Part shown: in pieces, positions 1-10,723 of the stretch
How the letters are laid out: each line of letters starts with the position of its first letter
Numbering within the stretch: position 1 is the first letter of the stretch
From: Cruorifilaria tuberocauda
Lineage: Eukaryota > Nematoda > Chromadorea > Rhabditida > Onchocercidae
Assembly (NCBI GenBank): GCA_013365365.1
Contig: JABVXU010000240.1
Coordinates: 1-64,000 of the forward strand
Reading direction: 5' to 3'
DNA: 64,000 bases
The notes under the pieces: generated by a model
What the model saw: the letters and a program-made list of their open reading frames with translations, nothing else
Told to the model about the DNA's origin: nothing
The model's database searches: none
Program-made: the position numbers and the translations under genes

Positions 1-438
1 TCTTTTAGTTTTTACAGTATTTATTTTTAGCAATTAAAAATTAATTACTAAGTTGTATTGAATTCAGTTTCGCTTTTTGTATTTTTTTTATTGAAATTTT
101 AATGTTATTATTTATTTACTTTTTACTTTGTTAAAATTTTTTTTTGTAATTTTTTTGTAATTTGTAAATTTTTGTAATTTTGTAATTCGTAATATTTGTA
201 ATGCTTTAATTTGTTGATTTTTTATTTTTATTTACTCTTCTTATTCTTAGTATTATTATTATTTTTAGTTGTTTAGAATTTTTCTAACTTTGTTTACTAC
301 TTTTCACATTTTCCTGTTAGAATTACTTTCATTCTTACTATAATATGAATATTGGTTTTTTTTATTTTTCAATTTTTTTAATATTGCTTAATTAGGTTTT
401 AATGTTAATTAATTATATTTCATATTGATTGATTGTTC

Positions 439-470
439 AAGTTATGTTATACTTAGGTATAACATAACTT
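439..470. repeat. Perfect 14-bp hairpin with TTAG loop
   Basis: Arms at 439-452 and 457-470 are exact reverse complements, with a four-base TTAG loop. A second hairpin starts three bases later. Either strand could fold; the function is unknown. Confidence 0.8.
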
Positions 471-473
471 ATT

Positions 474-500
474 CTTAAGGGCACTGTTTGTGTCCTTAAG
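474..500 (+). repeat. 11-bp hairpin adjoining the first
   Basis: Arms at 474-484 and 490-500 pair with one G-U mismatch, which is tolerated only in RNA from the plus strand, around a five-base loop TGTTT. It lies three bases after the preceding hairpin, giving a double stem-loop. Confidence 0.7.
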
Positions 501-1135
501 AAACTTGACGGGGTGGGGAATACTTTTTATTTTTAAGCTTGTATTTAATTGCATTTAGAAATTTTTGAAAGTTTCCATTTTCGCTAAGTCTTTTGATTTG
601 ATTTAAGAATTATCAAACTTAAGGATAGTAATATTATCAGTGATTTACTTTGAGTTTTGTTTTGTTTTTTTTGACATTGGTGCACATGCGAAGGTCAAAA
701 GATCAAAAGATAGATTTGAGTTAGAGAGAATTAGTAGAAATTCTGAATAGATTTTTCTGAATTTGATCTTTTTTGTTTTGAATTTCTTTACTCTTAAATT
801 TTAGGTGCTTATGAAAAAGATAAATTTTGATGATTCAAAGTTTATCTTTATTTGAGAGATATTCGAATTAGAAGAGTCTTTTGAAATTTTTAAGAATTTA
901 CTTAAACTTTTAGTTTTATTTGGATTCATTTTTTTAGATTTCAATGACAAAAAATTTTTTTAGTGAATTTGGAAGGTTTTTAGCAATTGATTTGAGTGTG
1001 AAAAATTCTAGAAATTATTATATCATTGATAAATTTTAGAATTTCTTATAAAATTAGACTTGGTTGGGTATTTTTTATTTATTTTTCCATTTAATCGATA
1101 TCTCTGGTGGATTAATCTTTTTTTCTTATTTTTTA

Positions 1136-1172
1136 CGATCATAACTGCAACTTGAAATTGCAGTTATGATTG
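1136..1172 (+). repeat. 15-bp hairpin
   Basis: Arms at 1136-1150 and 1158-1172 pair over 15 positions, including one G-U pair near the base, around a 7-base loop CTTGAAA. It sits in the T-rich tract with no neighbouring gene. Confidence 0.7.
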
Positions 1173-2225
1173 TTTTTTTTTTGAAATTTTTTGTTTGAAA
1201 TTATGAATTGTTTCGTTTTTTTTCAAATGATATTTTTTTGATATTTTAAATAATTTCTTTTTATATTTAAAATTTTTTTAACTTTTTAAATTTTTTAAAT
1301 TTAAATTTTTCCAATGTTTTTTTAATATTTAAAATTCCAAATTTTAAATTAATTTATTTTTTATTTCTTTCTTTTTTGCTTGTTTTCTTTTTGTTTTTTA
1401 TATGATTTTTTGACTGCTAATTAACTAATTAGCTAATTAGCTCTTTTTTTAACTTTTTTAATTTTGTTTTTTGTCTCATATGAGAAAACTTTTGTCGATT
1501 TGCTAGTTTTGTTTTTTTTTATCTTTGATGGATGTTTTTGTTGAATTTTATTTTTTGTTTTTATGAGTGATTTTGTTTTGCACTTTGTTGACACACACTC
1601 TTGAATTTTTACTTTTCATAATATTGTTTTTTAGTTTTTTTTTGAAATTTTTTTCTTTTTAAATTTTTAAATTTAAATTTTCTTAAATACTGATAGATAC
1701 TGACGCTTTATACTTTTTAGTTTTCTGCATATTTTAAGATTACTATTTGATTTTATATTTGTTTTTTTTCTATTTACTTATTCTTGTCTTAATTATTTTT
1801 TGCGATTTTATTTAAAATTCCCTAGAACTTTTGTTTTGCATGAATTCTTCTCATGCACAATTAACTCATGTTTTTATGAATTTTTTTTTTGCAAGTAATC
1901 TTTTTTTTTATGCATGCAAGATTTATTATTTGATGATTGTTTTTCTTTACTTATGAATCTGAGATAATGGGGAATATTTGTTGGGGGTCAAAGTGATGGG
2001 TCGGAAGAAATTTTTTTTAATTAGCAAAGAATTAGCTAACAAAAAAGGAAATTATTTTAGAAAAAATAAAAAACTTAAAAAAAATTTTTTTTTAGTTTGT
2101 TAGTATCGGGATTATTTTATGTTTTAAGTATTACTATTTTATTTCTGCTTTTCTGTTTCTTTTTTTTTCTTTGTTAAAAAAGGTGAAATTTTTTCTTCCT
2201 CATTGAACAGTAAAGTTAATTTCAG

Positions 2226-3033
2226 GTTGCAATTCGATTACGCAATCGAATAATCGAATACAAATGTATTCTACACTGGAGGAACAGAGGAGAATCAGAT
2301 GAGATAAAATAGAAATGTATGGAATAGGTAAGTCATTATTGTAATTGTTCTGGTAGTAGAGATAGGTAACTATCCAGTCAGAGTGACACGTAAGATATTT
2401 TCATTGATCGATGAAATGGCAGATCATGGAAAACCTTCGTTTTCAGGAATTTAAACCTCGAGAGTTGAATACGATGAGATCGGAAATGTAGCAGATCAGC
2501 TGTATTACAGGTAAATTAATATTTTCTTTACCTTATTTCATGTCATTTTGACATTTCCTTCTTTTTTTTACTTAATGGTCTAAGTTAGCAGAGTAACATC
2601 AAATTCCAATTCTTTTGTTTTATACAGTAATTTTTCAGAGAGAAATACTAAGAGATATATAAATATGACCGAAAAATTTTTGCAATATAAAATTTCCGAT
2701 AAGTCAATTCAGTAAAAAAACCAATCTACTTACTTTTAATACTCGTATTGAAGTTTACCGTTAACCTTAGAAACTCAAAAGTTAATGCTATCATAGAACA
2801 AACGCTTTAAAGAAATTTTTTCTTTTTTTTTCAAAAATGTGAAGCAACTTATAGTGTACTTATACTTACTGATTTGTAATTAAAAGTCAATTAATGAAAT
2901 GTAAACATGGTAAAGTATTCTCTTCTTCAGGAATTCCAACGAAAGATCGATCGGATCGGATATGATGAGATCAATCAATAATGGGATCAATCGATGATGA
3001 GATCGGGAATGTAGAAAGTTAGCTGTGCTACAG
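2226..3033 (+). other. Exon-like non-coding module (three spliced-looking segments)
   Basis: Three segments (2226-2327, 2447-2510, 2931-3033) are each bounded by a pyrimidine-rich AG acceptor and a GTAAGT/GTAAAT/GTAGGT donor. They are less AT-rich than the surroundings and rich in GATCGAT-type words. The second and third are diverged copies of each other: both begin GGAATT, contain GATGAGATCGG(G)AATGTAG, and end in ..CTGT.. then ACAG at the donor. None keeps a long open frame. The first and second resemble 63186-63257 and ~63390-63477. They could be exons of a non-coding RNA, 5' UTR exons, or exons of a decayed element gene. I do not recognise them. Confidence 0.45.
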
Positions 3034-5144
3034 GTAGGTCAATATTTTCTTTACTTTTTTTTATGTAAAAACCTTTGACTAAGAATTAATTTGTTTAATA
3101 TTTCATGATTTACGATCTATGAATTACTTTATTTTTTACTGAATTCGCGAGTTTAAATTCGCAAGGAACTATATAGCAATAGGAAAATTCCAATTCTTAT
3201 TATTTAAATGTAAAACTTTTAATGTTGAATTAGCATAAATTCCGAAATTACTTCATAAACAGTTCTTTATTGCAATTATTTTTAATCTAAAAAAATAAAA
3301 TGTTAAAAATCAATGAAAGCAAATAAAGAATATAAAAAAAGATTTTAAAATGATTGATTTGTTCGAAAGAAAGTTTAATAAACCGTTCCAGGACTCAATT
3401 AATAATTCATTGATTAATTTAGAAAGGTATAATATTTAATATTTTCATGGCTAAAATTACAAACGAATTCTTTGATAGTTATTTCGCTTATATTTTCCAA
3501 ACAATAAATGGAGGAGGAAGTTTTCACAGAGAGGATCAGGAATTTTTCCTTCTTCACAGAAATGAGCTTTTTCTTCGAGATGTCGTGATGCATCGCAGAC
3601 GAATGATGAAGTAGAGACGGAAGAGCTTACTGCAACTAAATCCGGCTGACGAAATGGTGCCGGTTTTCGGCTGAAGATTTCCGGAATAGAATAGAAAACA
3701 ACATCATTTTACAAAAAACGTGAAAAGCAGTAAATCGCCATTTGTAAGAGAACAAAATGATACTTTGCCTAGTGCTGGCAGCTAATGTTCGAGCGATACA
3801 TCATCATTCGAGCCAAATGATCAGAAATGAATTGGCCAAAATCGGAGAGGGAAATAATAAGAGATGAGAAAATGCCGGAGTGGATGGCTTAAAGATGATC
3901 CATTGCATGATATGATCGAATTGCATAACGATACTAAGGTTAGACGTAATTTTCTTGAAAGATCGAAGAGACATTTAGTAAAAGATGACAGTACAGAATA
4001 AAGTTAGTCAATTTCTTCAAACATATTAAAACTTATAATGGCAATTTTAAGAGCGCTAAAATTTACTGAAATTAAATATTTAATGACAAACAATTGATAT
4101 TACATTTTTTATTGCAAACAAATACTTACTGCCATTATGAAAGTTATCTCATACATTTGTTTTTCAATTTAAAATTTTTATAAAATTAATTCTTTGTTAT
4201 TAATTTTCATTTAATCAAAATATTACTTTTATGTCAGTAATTACTTGTTGCAGTCATTTCAGAAATATTAGTTCGGTGAGGTTGCTGAATTCCTAATAAT
4301 CCGACTTGCAGAAGGGATTATTCGCATCATTTGAATTATGTTAGAAATTATTGAATTAAATTGGTTAGGGCAAAGTTTTAGAAAGTACCACAGGTAAAGC
4401 GCTGCGTGCAAATATTATCTCACAAATATTTTTTATATCAGCGAAGCATACTGCCATTTTAATTTCGCCGGTACCTTTGTGAGATTGAAAAACCAAAGTT
4501 AGCTTCAACTTTTTATTAATAAGCGTACTTTGATAGAGATAATTAAAGTCAAACAAACCTGATTCCATGTCTCATTCGAAGCCTTACTGTACAGCCATCG
4601 CTTTGATAACATATCATCGTATCAATTTTGTGTAATCTTACAGAGATTATAGGTTTTGTGGCAGTTGCTGTGATTTTATTCCAGCGGAAAAGAGAATAAC
4701 AGCATTTTCAGGTTTGTTTATTTCTAATTAGCATAAAATGTGAATCCACCGGATATGCCAGGCCTAGAAGTGTAAGAGCCTGAGCATAGACCGTAAAGAG
4801 ATTATACTTAAACAATCTAAACCACTTTGCAGTGCTTTCATTATAATAAAGCTCAAATGGTATTTTTACTTACTACAATTGATTAACCAAAAATTTAACC
4901 ATAAATTTAGTGAAATGGATCTTTCATAAAATCATTAGTTTAAGAAGAGAGAAGAGAGGGATGGAGAGAGAGGGAGAAAAAAAGAGAGAAAGAGGCTTAC
5001 AACCTTTTTTAGGCTTCCCTGTTAACACTATTTTCTGAAAGATATTACGAGTAAAAAGTTTTGTAAAATTCGTAAAGTTTAATTCTGAAAATTAAATTTC
5101 GTCGGATGAAAATAAGCCAAACTTTGAGAAAAATGCTTATCGGA
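3034..5144. other. AT-rich stretch with a less AT-rich patch, no supported gene
   Basis: A patch at about 3520-3960 is noticeably richer in G+C than its surroundings and looks like a former gene, but every frame is broken and no family motif is recognisable. Around 4300-4800 there are minus-strand splice-like signals and an open stretch at 4365-4568 with no recognisable domain. A purine-rich GAGA run lies at 4944-4995. Confidence 0.4.
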
Positions 5145-5305
5145 TCATGGTGAGTTCATATGTGCAATTTCCGTCCAGATATTCATTTCCGGTATGTACA
5201 CTTCAACCGTTTGTAGTACAAGTTGACCGGTTGTCCACCGGCAACATATATTTCACCATCAATTGCATGTGCTACTGCATCTATTCGTCGTTGAGTCATG
5301 CGCTT
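5145..5305 (-). pseudogene. Kelch-repeat exon, frameshifted
   Basis: Read on the minus strand from a TTAG acceptor at 5306, the frame encodes RIDAVAHAIDGEIYVAGGQ, the first half of a Kelch blade with the paired glycines. The second half, LVLQTVEVYIPEMNIWTEIA, follows in another frame, with the switch near 5220-5230. The two halves together match the Kelch consensus (A-x2-DG-x-IYVxGG ... VEVYxPxxNxW), so this is one blade broken by a small indel. The second frame meets a stop soon after. Kelch repeats form beta-propellers, often in BTB-Kelch ubiquitin-ligase adaptors. The fragment probably derives from such a gene or from a duplicated copy; a related remnant lies upstream at 5554-5605. Confidence 0.6.
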
Positions 5306-5553
5306 CTAAGATTGAATTTCAGAGAAATAAAATTTTGAAATATATTAGAATTTGAGAATTCAGTGATAAGACTTTAAAATTATCAATAGACTTTAAATGT
5401 TTTTGAAAATATGATATTGAATTTGAAAAATTTTTAACATTTCTAAATCGAGGAAAAGAAAAATTAATTGAAAAAAAAAGATTACGATAACCGAAAATTT
5501 CCACTGATCCTACTGATCCTTTCTGGCATAATAAATCTCAGCAATTCTAGGTC

Positions 5554-5605
5554 TTAATCGACCTCTGACCCTGCCACAACAATAACCGTACCATTTATTC
5601 CACAT
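5554..5605 (-). pseudogene. Kelch-blade remnant, paralogue of 51793-51853
   Basis: The minus strand reads INGTVIVVAGSEVD before a TAA stop, with a TGA in frame just upstream. The pattern (NG-x-I-x-VV-x-G) matches the core strand of a Kelch repeat. The minus strand at 51.8 kb encodes NATIIVVGGSEVD at a matching place, with the GTCAGAGGTCGATT word shared at DNA level. Stops on both sides mark this copy as decayed. On the minus strand it lies upstream of the blade at 5145-5305, the order expected for consecutive blades. Confidence 0.5.
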
Positions 5606-6780
5606 CAAAATATAATAACTGCAAGGCTTTTATCATTTTCTTTGTTTCTTTCTAATTAATACTCTGTCAGTGTCAACTTTTAAACATAAAAAATGAATTA
5701 TTTTTTCTGCATAATACTTGGCGATTTACGGTAATTTCTTTTATAATTACTTAGTCACTGATTTTTTTCACCGAAAAAGATTAAATAAATTAAAAAAAAT
5801 AATCGATTAGATTCATTCAAACAAAATAAAATTTGAAATATGGTTTGAACTAAAAGAAAAAATAATTTTATTTAAAAATAACTTTCTTGGATTCAACAGA
5901 TGTTTACCTATTCGCTATCTAACTATAAGTAATTTGCGTATTTTTTTTCTCCATTTCAAACTTGATTACATTATCAAGAAATTATCATAACTTTCATAGA
6001 ATAAATTCTTTTTTTGCTCGTAAAATTGTCTAAAAAGCAATAGCAAAATAACAGAAAACATTTCAAGTTAAACGTTTAATAAATAAAAAATAATTTAAAC
6101 TTAATAAATTTGATAAAAATTTTTCCTCAAATACGATAGTTAAAGAATGAGAAAGAGAGAAATTTATTTTCTGGTGATTTTAAAGGTATGCAGAAATTTC
6201 AGGTACTAGAAGTAATTTAAATTAAGGGTATAGAAATTTTTATTAAATAATTAAATGAAATTATTTTTTTAAATATTCGAAGAACTCTGGTTAAAATGAA
6301 AGTATTATTTAACGCTTAAAATAAATTCTGTTTCTTAAAAATTTTCCTACCTTTCCTTTGTTTTATTGTCACCTATCTATTGCCAAAATTGCTCCTTCCA
6401 TCATTTCTCCATTATTCTTATAGTTTCAATTGCTAGAGCCAAAATAAAAGTTAATCAATTATCAATTATTATTGTAATTATCATAATCATTGCAAGTATT
6501 TCCATAACTTACATCGAATTTGAGCCAAAGTTCTATTAATAAACGAAATACAGTAATTTTCGAAGAAACAAATGATAAAATTAATTGAAATTAATTAATT
6601 AAAAGAATTCAAGTAAAAAATACACTCAAGAAACATATACTTCTTCATTATGATAGTTAGAGGTTGAGTAAATGATATCATATCAGTGTGTTATAATCAT
6701 CGGACTTATCACTTGCTGAAAAGATTATATTTGATTATATCAATTTGATAAAACAATAAAATCTTTTCTAACATTGAAAA
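5606..6780. other. AT-rich, no gene seen
   Basis: Short homopolymer runs and scattered short frames only. The first about 130 bases align loosely with 51854-51990, as part of the larger duplication. Confidence 0.4.
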
Positions 6781-7780
6781 TATAAAAGATAATTTATAAA
6801 TTCAGAAAATTAAAAAGTGAAAATTAAGAAATTCGAAATTTCATGAAGTTTTCAAACTATTTTAGAAATTAAAAATGAAATATATATACAACTAACATTA
6901 ATTACAAAGTTGAATAATAGCTTGAAATAAGCATTCTCTTTACGGTTGAATTCACTGGTTAGTATCGGAACCGAATAAATTATATCATAAGTTTATATAA
7001 AAACAAAATATTGCACATGCGAAATCAAATTGTTTAAAATTAGCATAACAGAAATAAAATGAAATTAAAATTTAATTAGCCCAACTTAAATTTGAAGCTT
7101 AATTCTAGCAAGAGTAAATTCACTTAATAAATAAATCAAAGTTAAAAAAACGTGCGATAGGTAGAAGCAGTCTACAACAATAACGTAACAATTAAATAAA
7201 CAACAAAGTACACAACAAATAAAAAAACTGACAAGAAAGCGTGCTATAAGTGAAATGCATGAAAAAGATACCTATCAAAAATGTAATTGGAAAATGTTGA
7301 AAAAGTAAAGTTTTCTAGAAGTGTGCAAAAACTAAAAAACATTCAAAAATGTAAAAATGTAAAAAAAGCATGCAACCATGCAGGTAGTAAGTGCAAAAAA
7401 AGCATGCATGCAAAAAGTTAGTGAAACGAAAAAAGCATGCAGTTAGTAATGCATGCAACGAGTAAAATGAGAAAAAAGCATTTATTACTTAAGCGAAACC
7501 ATAAAAAAAACAAAGCAATAAATATAATTGCCAAGACCAGAAAATAAATAAAAGTAAAATATGTGTTAGTGAGAAAGTAAAGCGATCAATTTTAGTGAGA
7601 ACGAGAAAAGTTGAAGTAAGCAGAAAGAGAAAAAATTAGCAAAGTGGAGAGAAGCATGCAATAAATGAAAGTAAGTAAGAATAAAGCATGTGATGAATAA
7701 AAATTTTTAAATATAAATATTTTGTAAGATTTGAAATAACCAAAAAGAATTTGAAAAAATATTGAAATAATCAAAAAAAG
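6781..7780. repeat. A-rich GCATGC-studded tract, left copy
   Basis: A-biased DNA that parallels 53330-54360 in the same orientation. Shared landmarks are a GAAATTTCA(T/C)..AAGTTTTCAAA word (6835/53390), TAGCATAACAGAAAT (7040/53590), TTTAATTAGCCCAAC (7070/53625), CAACAAAG then AAGCGTGC(T/C)AT(A/G)AGT (7200/53755) and AATGCATGAAAAA. GCATGC occurs at 7368, 7402, 7406, 7435, 7451 and near 7654. No coding potential. Confidence 0.65.
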
Positions 7781-9421
7781 AAAAAATGATAAATATTTTT
7801 TAAAAGAATTTTTTTTAATTGATTAGATATTTTCACGTGGAAAAATTATAAATGTGTTGAATTTTAATCTTTTTTAATTAAACTTTTTTTCTGTAAAGTA
7901 AAATAAACTTCTGAGTGGTCAAGTCGGAGTAATTGTACAGTTTTGTGGACAGAAAAGTTAATTTCGGATATTGACTTTTCGGAATCACGTAATTACACCT
8001 CAGATCAGGATATTCGAAGCGCAAATGTTTCAGTTTGCTTTGCGCAACTAATAAATCAGCCGAATAAACTGCAAGTTTTTAGTTTTACCAGGAAAAGAAC
8101 TGTTGAAGAGAGGTATTATCATAGAATGTAATCAATAATTTTAAGTATAAGTTAATTTCATTATTTCGAAACGGAATTAGCGAAATGAAATTTGACCTAA
8201 TGCATCACTCAATTAGTTCAAATGTCAAAAAGTAACCGATCAACGATTCTAAAGTATAAATGGAAATTATTATCATTGAAGGACAGCCGGATTAGATATA
8301 TTATTGTCGCCTTGCTTATTCGAGAAGTTTCCAGTCATTCTCAGGTGCTATTCCACTCAACTTACCTGCCCAATCCTATAAGTAATCTCATTTTTCTAAA
8401 AATATCGCAATCAAATTGTATATTATTCATGTTATATTGCGCATGATAAAATTGTTGTTTCCTGTTTTATGCAAGCATGTTGCATGCAATCTTGCATGCT
8501 TATCATTATCACTATCACCAATCATTGTTAATGATAATTGATTATCATTAATTATCGAAATTCACAAATTACAGCCATTTTGTTACTTAAAAATGAAAAG
8601 AGAAATTTTCCAATATCAATTAATTTGTGATCACTGAGATATATGAAAAATGAATTAACTCAACTACAAAACAATTAACGTTTAAGTTAAATTGCAATAT
8701 GATAGTATGAAAGTGGAAAGGATTGCGAGTCAAATCTCAGAACTCATTAATAAGAAAATACTTTTCCGGTTTCTATCATTTCTGGACAACGAGTCTGTTA
8801 TCAGTACACAGAGTTGGTTATCAGTATGTTTGCTGCTGATATGCAATCGAATATTAAATTATTTATTTGTCAAGTTGATTAAACGGATAGTAGAGGGAAG
8901 GAAACATTTTACATTGGTTTTGATTTAGGATTCAATGAGATCATGAAGTTGTCGTATGGTATTGGGCTGTATCCATCATTTCTCCATTTATACTTCATTT
9001 CAGAAATTTCGCTGAAAATACGAAAAATTAATTAAGTTTAATTTTCATTTCGAAAAATCAAAAATCTCAAAAATTACTTGAATTACTAAAAATTCCATTA
9101 AAAATTCGCAGAACGATTTTTTTAATTATTTCATTTTTTAATTGTTTTTAAGTAATTTTATTAACTTGCTAATCAACCTAAGTACAATTTCAAGAACTTG
9201 ATTTTAATTTCTAAACGAATAAATCAGCTTTGCTTACAATTTTATTAATTAATTTATAAATTGCAGTTTGCAATTTTATAAATCAATTTTTAGATAAGCA
9301 AATTGTTTTAATTTGCAAATCACATGAATGAAAAAAATTTTGTATGAGTTTTTTTTTACTTTAAAAAAATTATATTGAATAATTTGCGGAGACAATAAAA
9401 CAATAAAACAATAACAAGTAT
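7781..9421. other. AT-rich, no supported gene
   Basis: Open frames of 60-80 codons at 7943-8131, 8222-8446 and 8692-8928 (plus strand) show no recognisable motif and no convincing exon borders. Another GCATGC pair lies at 8470-8500. The last part is the likely 3' flank of the neuropeptide gene, which reads leftward. Confidence 0.4.
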
Positions 9422-10371
9422 TTAAATTGTACAAATTAGAAATGAATCGTTTTTTGCTAAAACTAAAAAAAGAAAAATGAAATAACCGGTGGAAAAGAAT
9501 TGTCTGTTCATATTTGGGTCAGAGTGCTTTCCACTTGTGGAATAACGATTAGTCCGAAATCCTTTACTTCTAAAACCTGAAAAATAATCAACTTTATAAA
9601 AATTGATTTTGATTTTAATTAATCTTAATTAATTTTGGGTAAATTAACTAAAAATTATTTCAGGAATTCACTTGTATAAAATTTTAACCTATAATTATTG
9701 GAAGATTTACCAGAGAATTGGGAAGGATGACTTTGCCATCTGTTAAATCCGTCATTTTCCAAATTTTTTCCTTTTGTTCTCACCCCATATCCCGCACCCT
9801 GTAATTTATCAAGAGTTCGCTTTTTCAATCCAAATCCTTCACCTTCCAATTCATCAAGCGATCGTTTCTTCATCCCAAATCCATCACCTTCGATTGCATC
9901 GAGAGCTCGCTTTCTAAACCCGAATCCTTCACCTTCCAGTGAATCCAGTGCTCGTTTCTTCAAGCCAAACCCTGAACCTTCCAGTGAATCGAGAGCTTGC
10001 TTTTCCTTTCCAAATCTCCCGTTTGCTAATACACCCAAGCCTCTTTTCTTCATCCCGAATCCTTCACCTTCTATTGCATCGAGTGCTCGCTTTCTAAACC
10101 CGAATCCTTCACCTTCCAGCGAATCCAATGCTCGTTTCTTCATCCCGAATCCCTCACCCTCTATTGCATCCAGTACTCGTTTCTTCATCCCAAATCCGTC
10201 ACCTTCTAATACATCAAGAATTTTCTTTCCTATCCTCAATCGATCACCTTCCAATCCAGCAAAATCATTCCCGTCTAAATAATTTAATGCATGTTTCGTT
10301 TGAAATCTGGAATGTCTCAGGAAATCCGTACCGTCAAATTCAGATTTTACACCATTAGGTTCGCCCAAAAC
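9422..10371 (-). CDS. nlp-14: Orcokinin-type neuropeptide precursor (NLP-14-like), last two exons
   Basis: The main exon is 10371-9711 (phase 0 in, phase 1 out). A GTAAAT donor joins it in frame to 9576-9422, which ends at TAA. The product is a secreted prohormone: nine copies of LD-x2-[EQ]G-x-G-[FY]-G (for example ALDSLEGEGFGF and ALDAIEGEGFGM) plus a degenerate one (GLGVLANGRFG). Most are separated by KKR or RKR, the sites cut by prohormone convertases. Flanking sequences include NYLDGNDF upstream and RTKGK plus a basic, Ser-rich tail downstream. The GFGF ending favours nlp-14 over nlp-15. The copies arise from a 45-bp tandem repeat. The signal peptide is not in this exon and must come from an upstream exon at higher coordinates, which I could not place; a 60-nt candidate exon is at 10664-10723. 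The last exon may instead splice on near 9490. Confidence 0.85.
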
Positions 10372-10663
10372 CTAAAAACCTTTCTCATATATTTTTCTTT
10401 TTGCACATATCCATTAGCAAAATGATCTTGTTCAATTAATTAATCAATCAATCGATTGATCTATTTATCATTATAATTACAGTAGCGATCATAATGATTG
10501 TTTTTGTTAAAATATTCATCATTGTACTAATTAAATTATCTGCTAGATTTCATTCTAATTAATTAATTAGCAGAAAAATGATTGAATCAAAGGAATAGAA
10601 ATATATTCTATATCATAAGTTTAATTATTTGTATATTCATAAAATAGAGATAAATAATTTTAC

Positions 10664-10723
10664 CAGCAATAAGAGGATCAATGATAACATTTGATAAGCC
10701 AACATTAGTGATTCCTTTTAAAC
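10664..10723 (-). other. Possible 60-nt coding exon upstream of the neuropeptide exon
   Basis: On the minus strand this segment is bounded by a TTACAG acceptor and a GTAAAA donor and reads GLKGITNVGLSNVIIDPLIA in phase 1. The phase does not join directly to the neuropeptide exon, which needs phase 0, so an extra exon, another donor or a separate gene would be required. I do not recognise it. Confidence 0.3.

Larger units (their letters stand above)
1..2225. other. T-rich non-coding tract, left block
   Basis: The plus strand is strongly T-biased throughout, with many runs of 6-9 T and no open frame worth calling. It contains three strong hairpins, listed separately, and several TGCATG/GCATGC words near 1.85-1.92 kb. 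It ends at a pyrimidine-rich AG acceptor directly before the exon-like module at 2226. A tract of the same character precedes the related module at 63186, so the two T-rich tracts appear to be part of one duplicated unit. No gene is seen here. Confidence 0.6.

Noticed and set aside
10128..10358. 76-codon plus-strand frame opposite the neuropeptide exon
   Set aside because: Antisense of a 45-bp coding repeat; no motif of its own.
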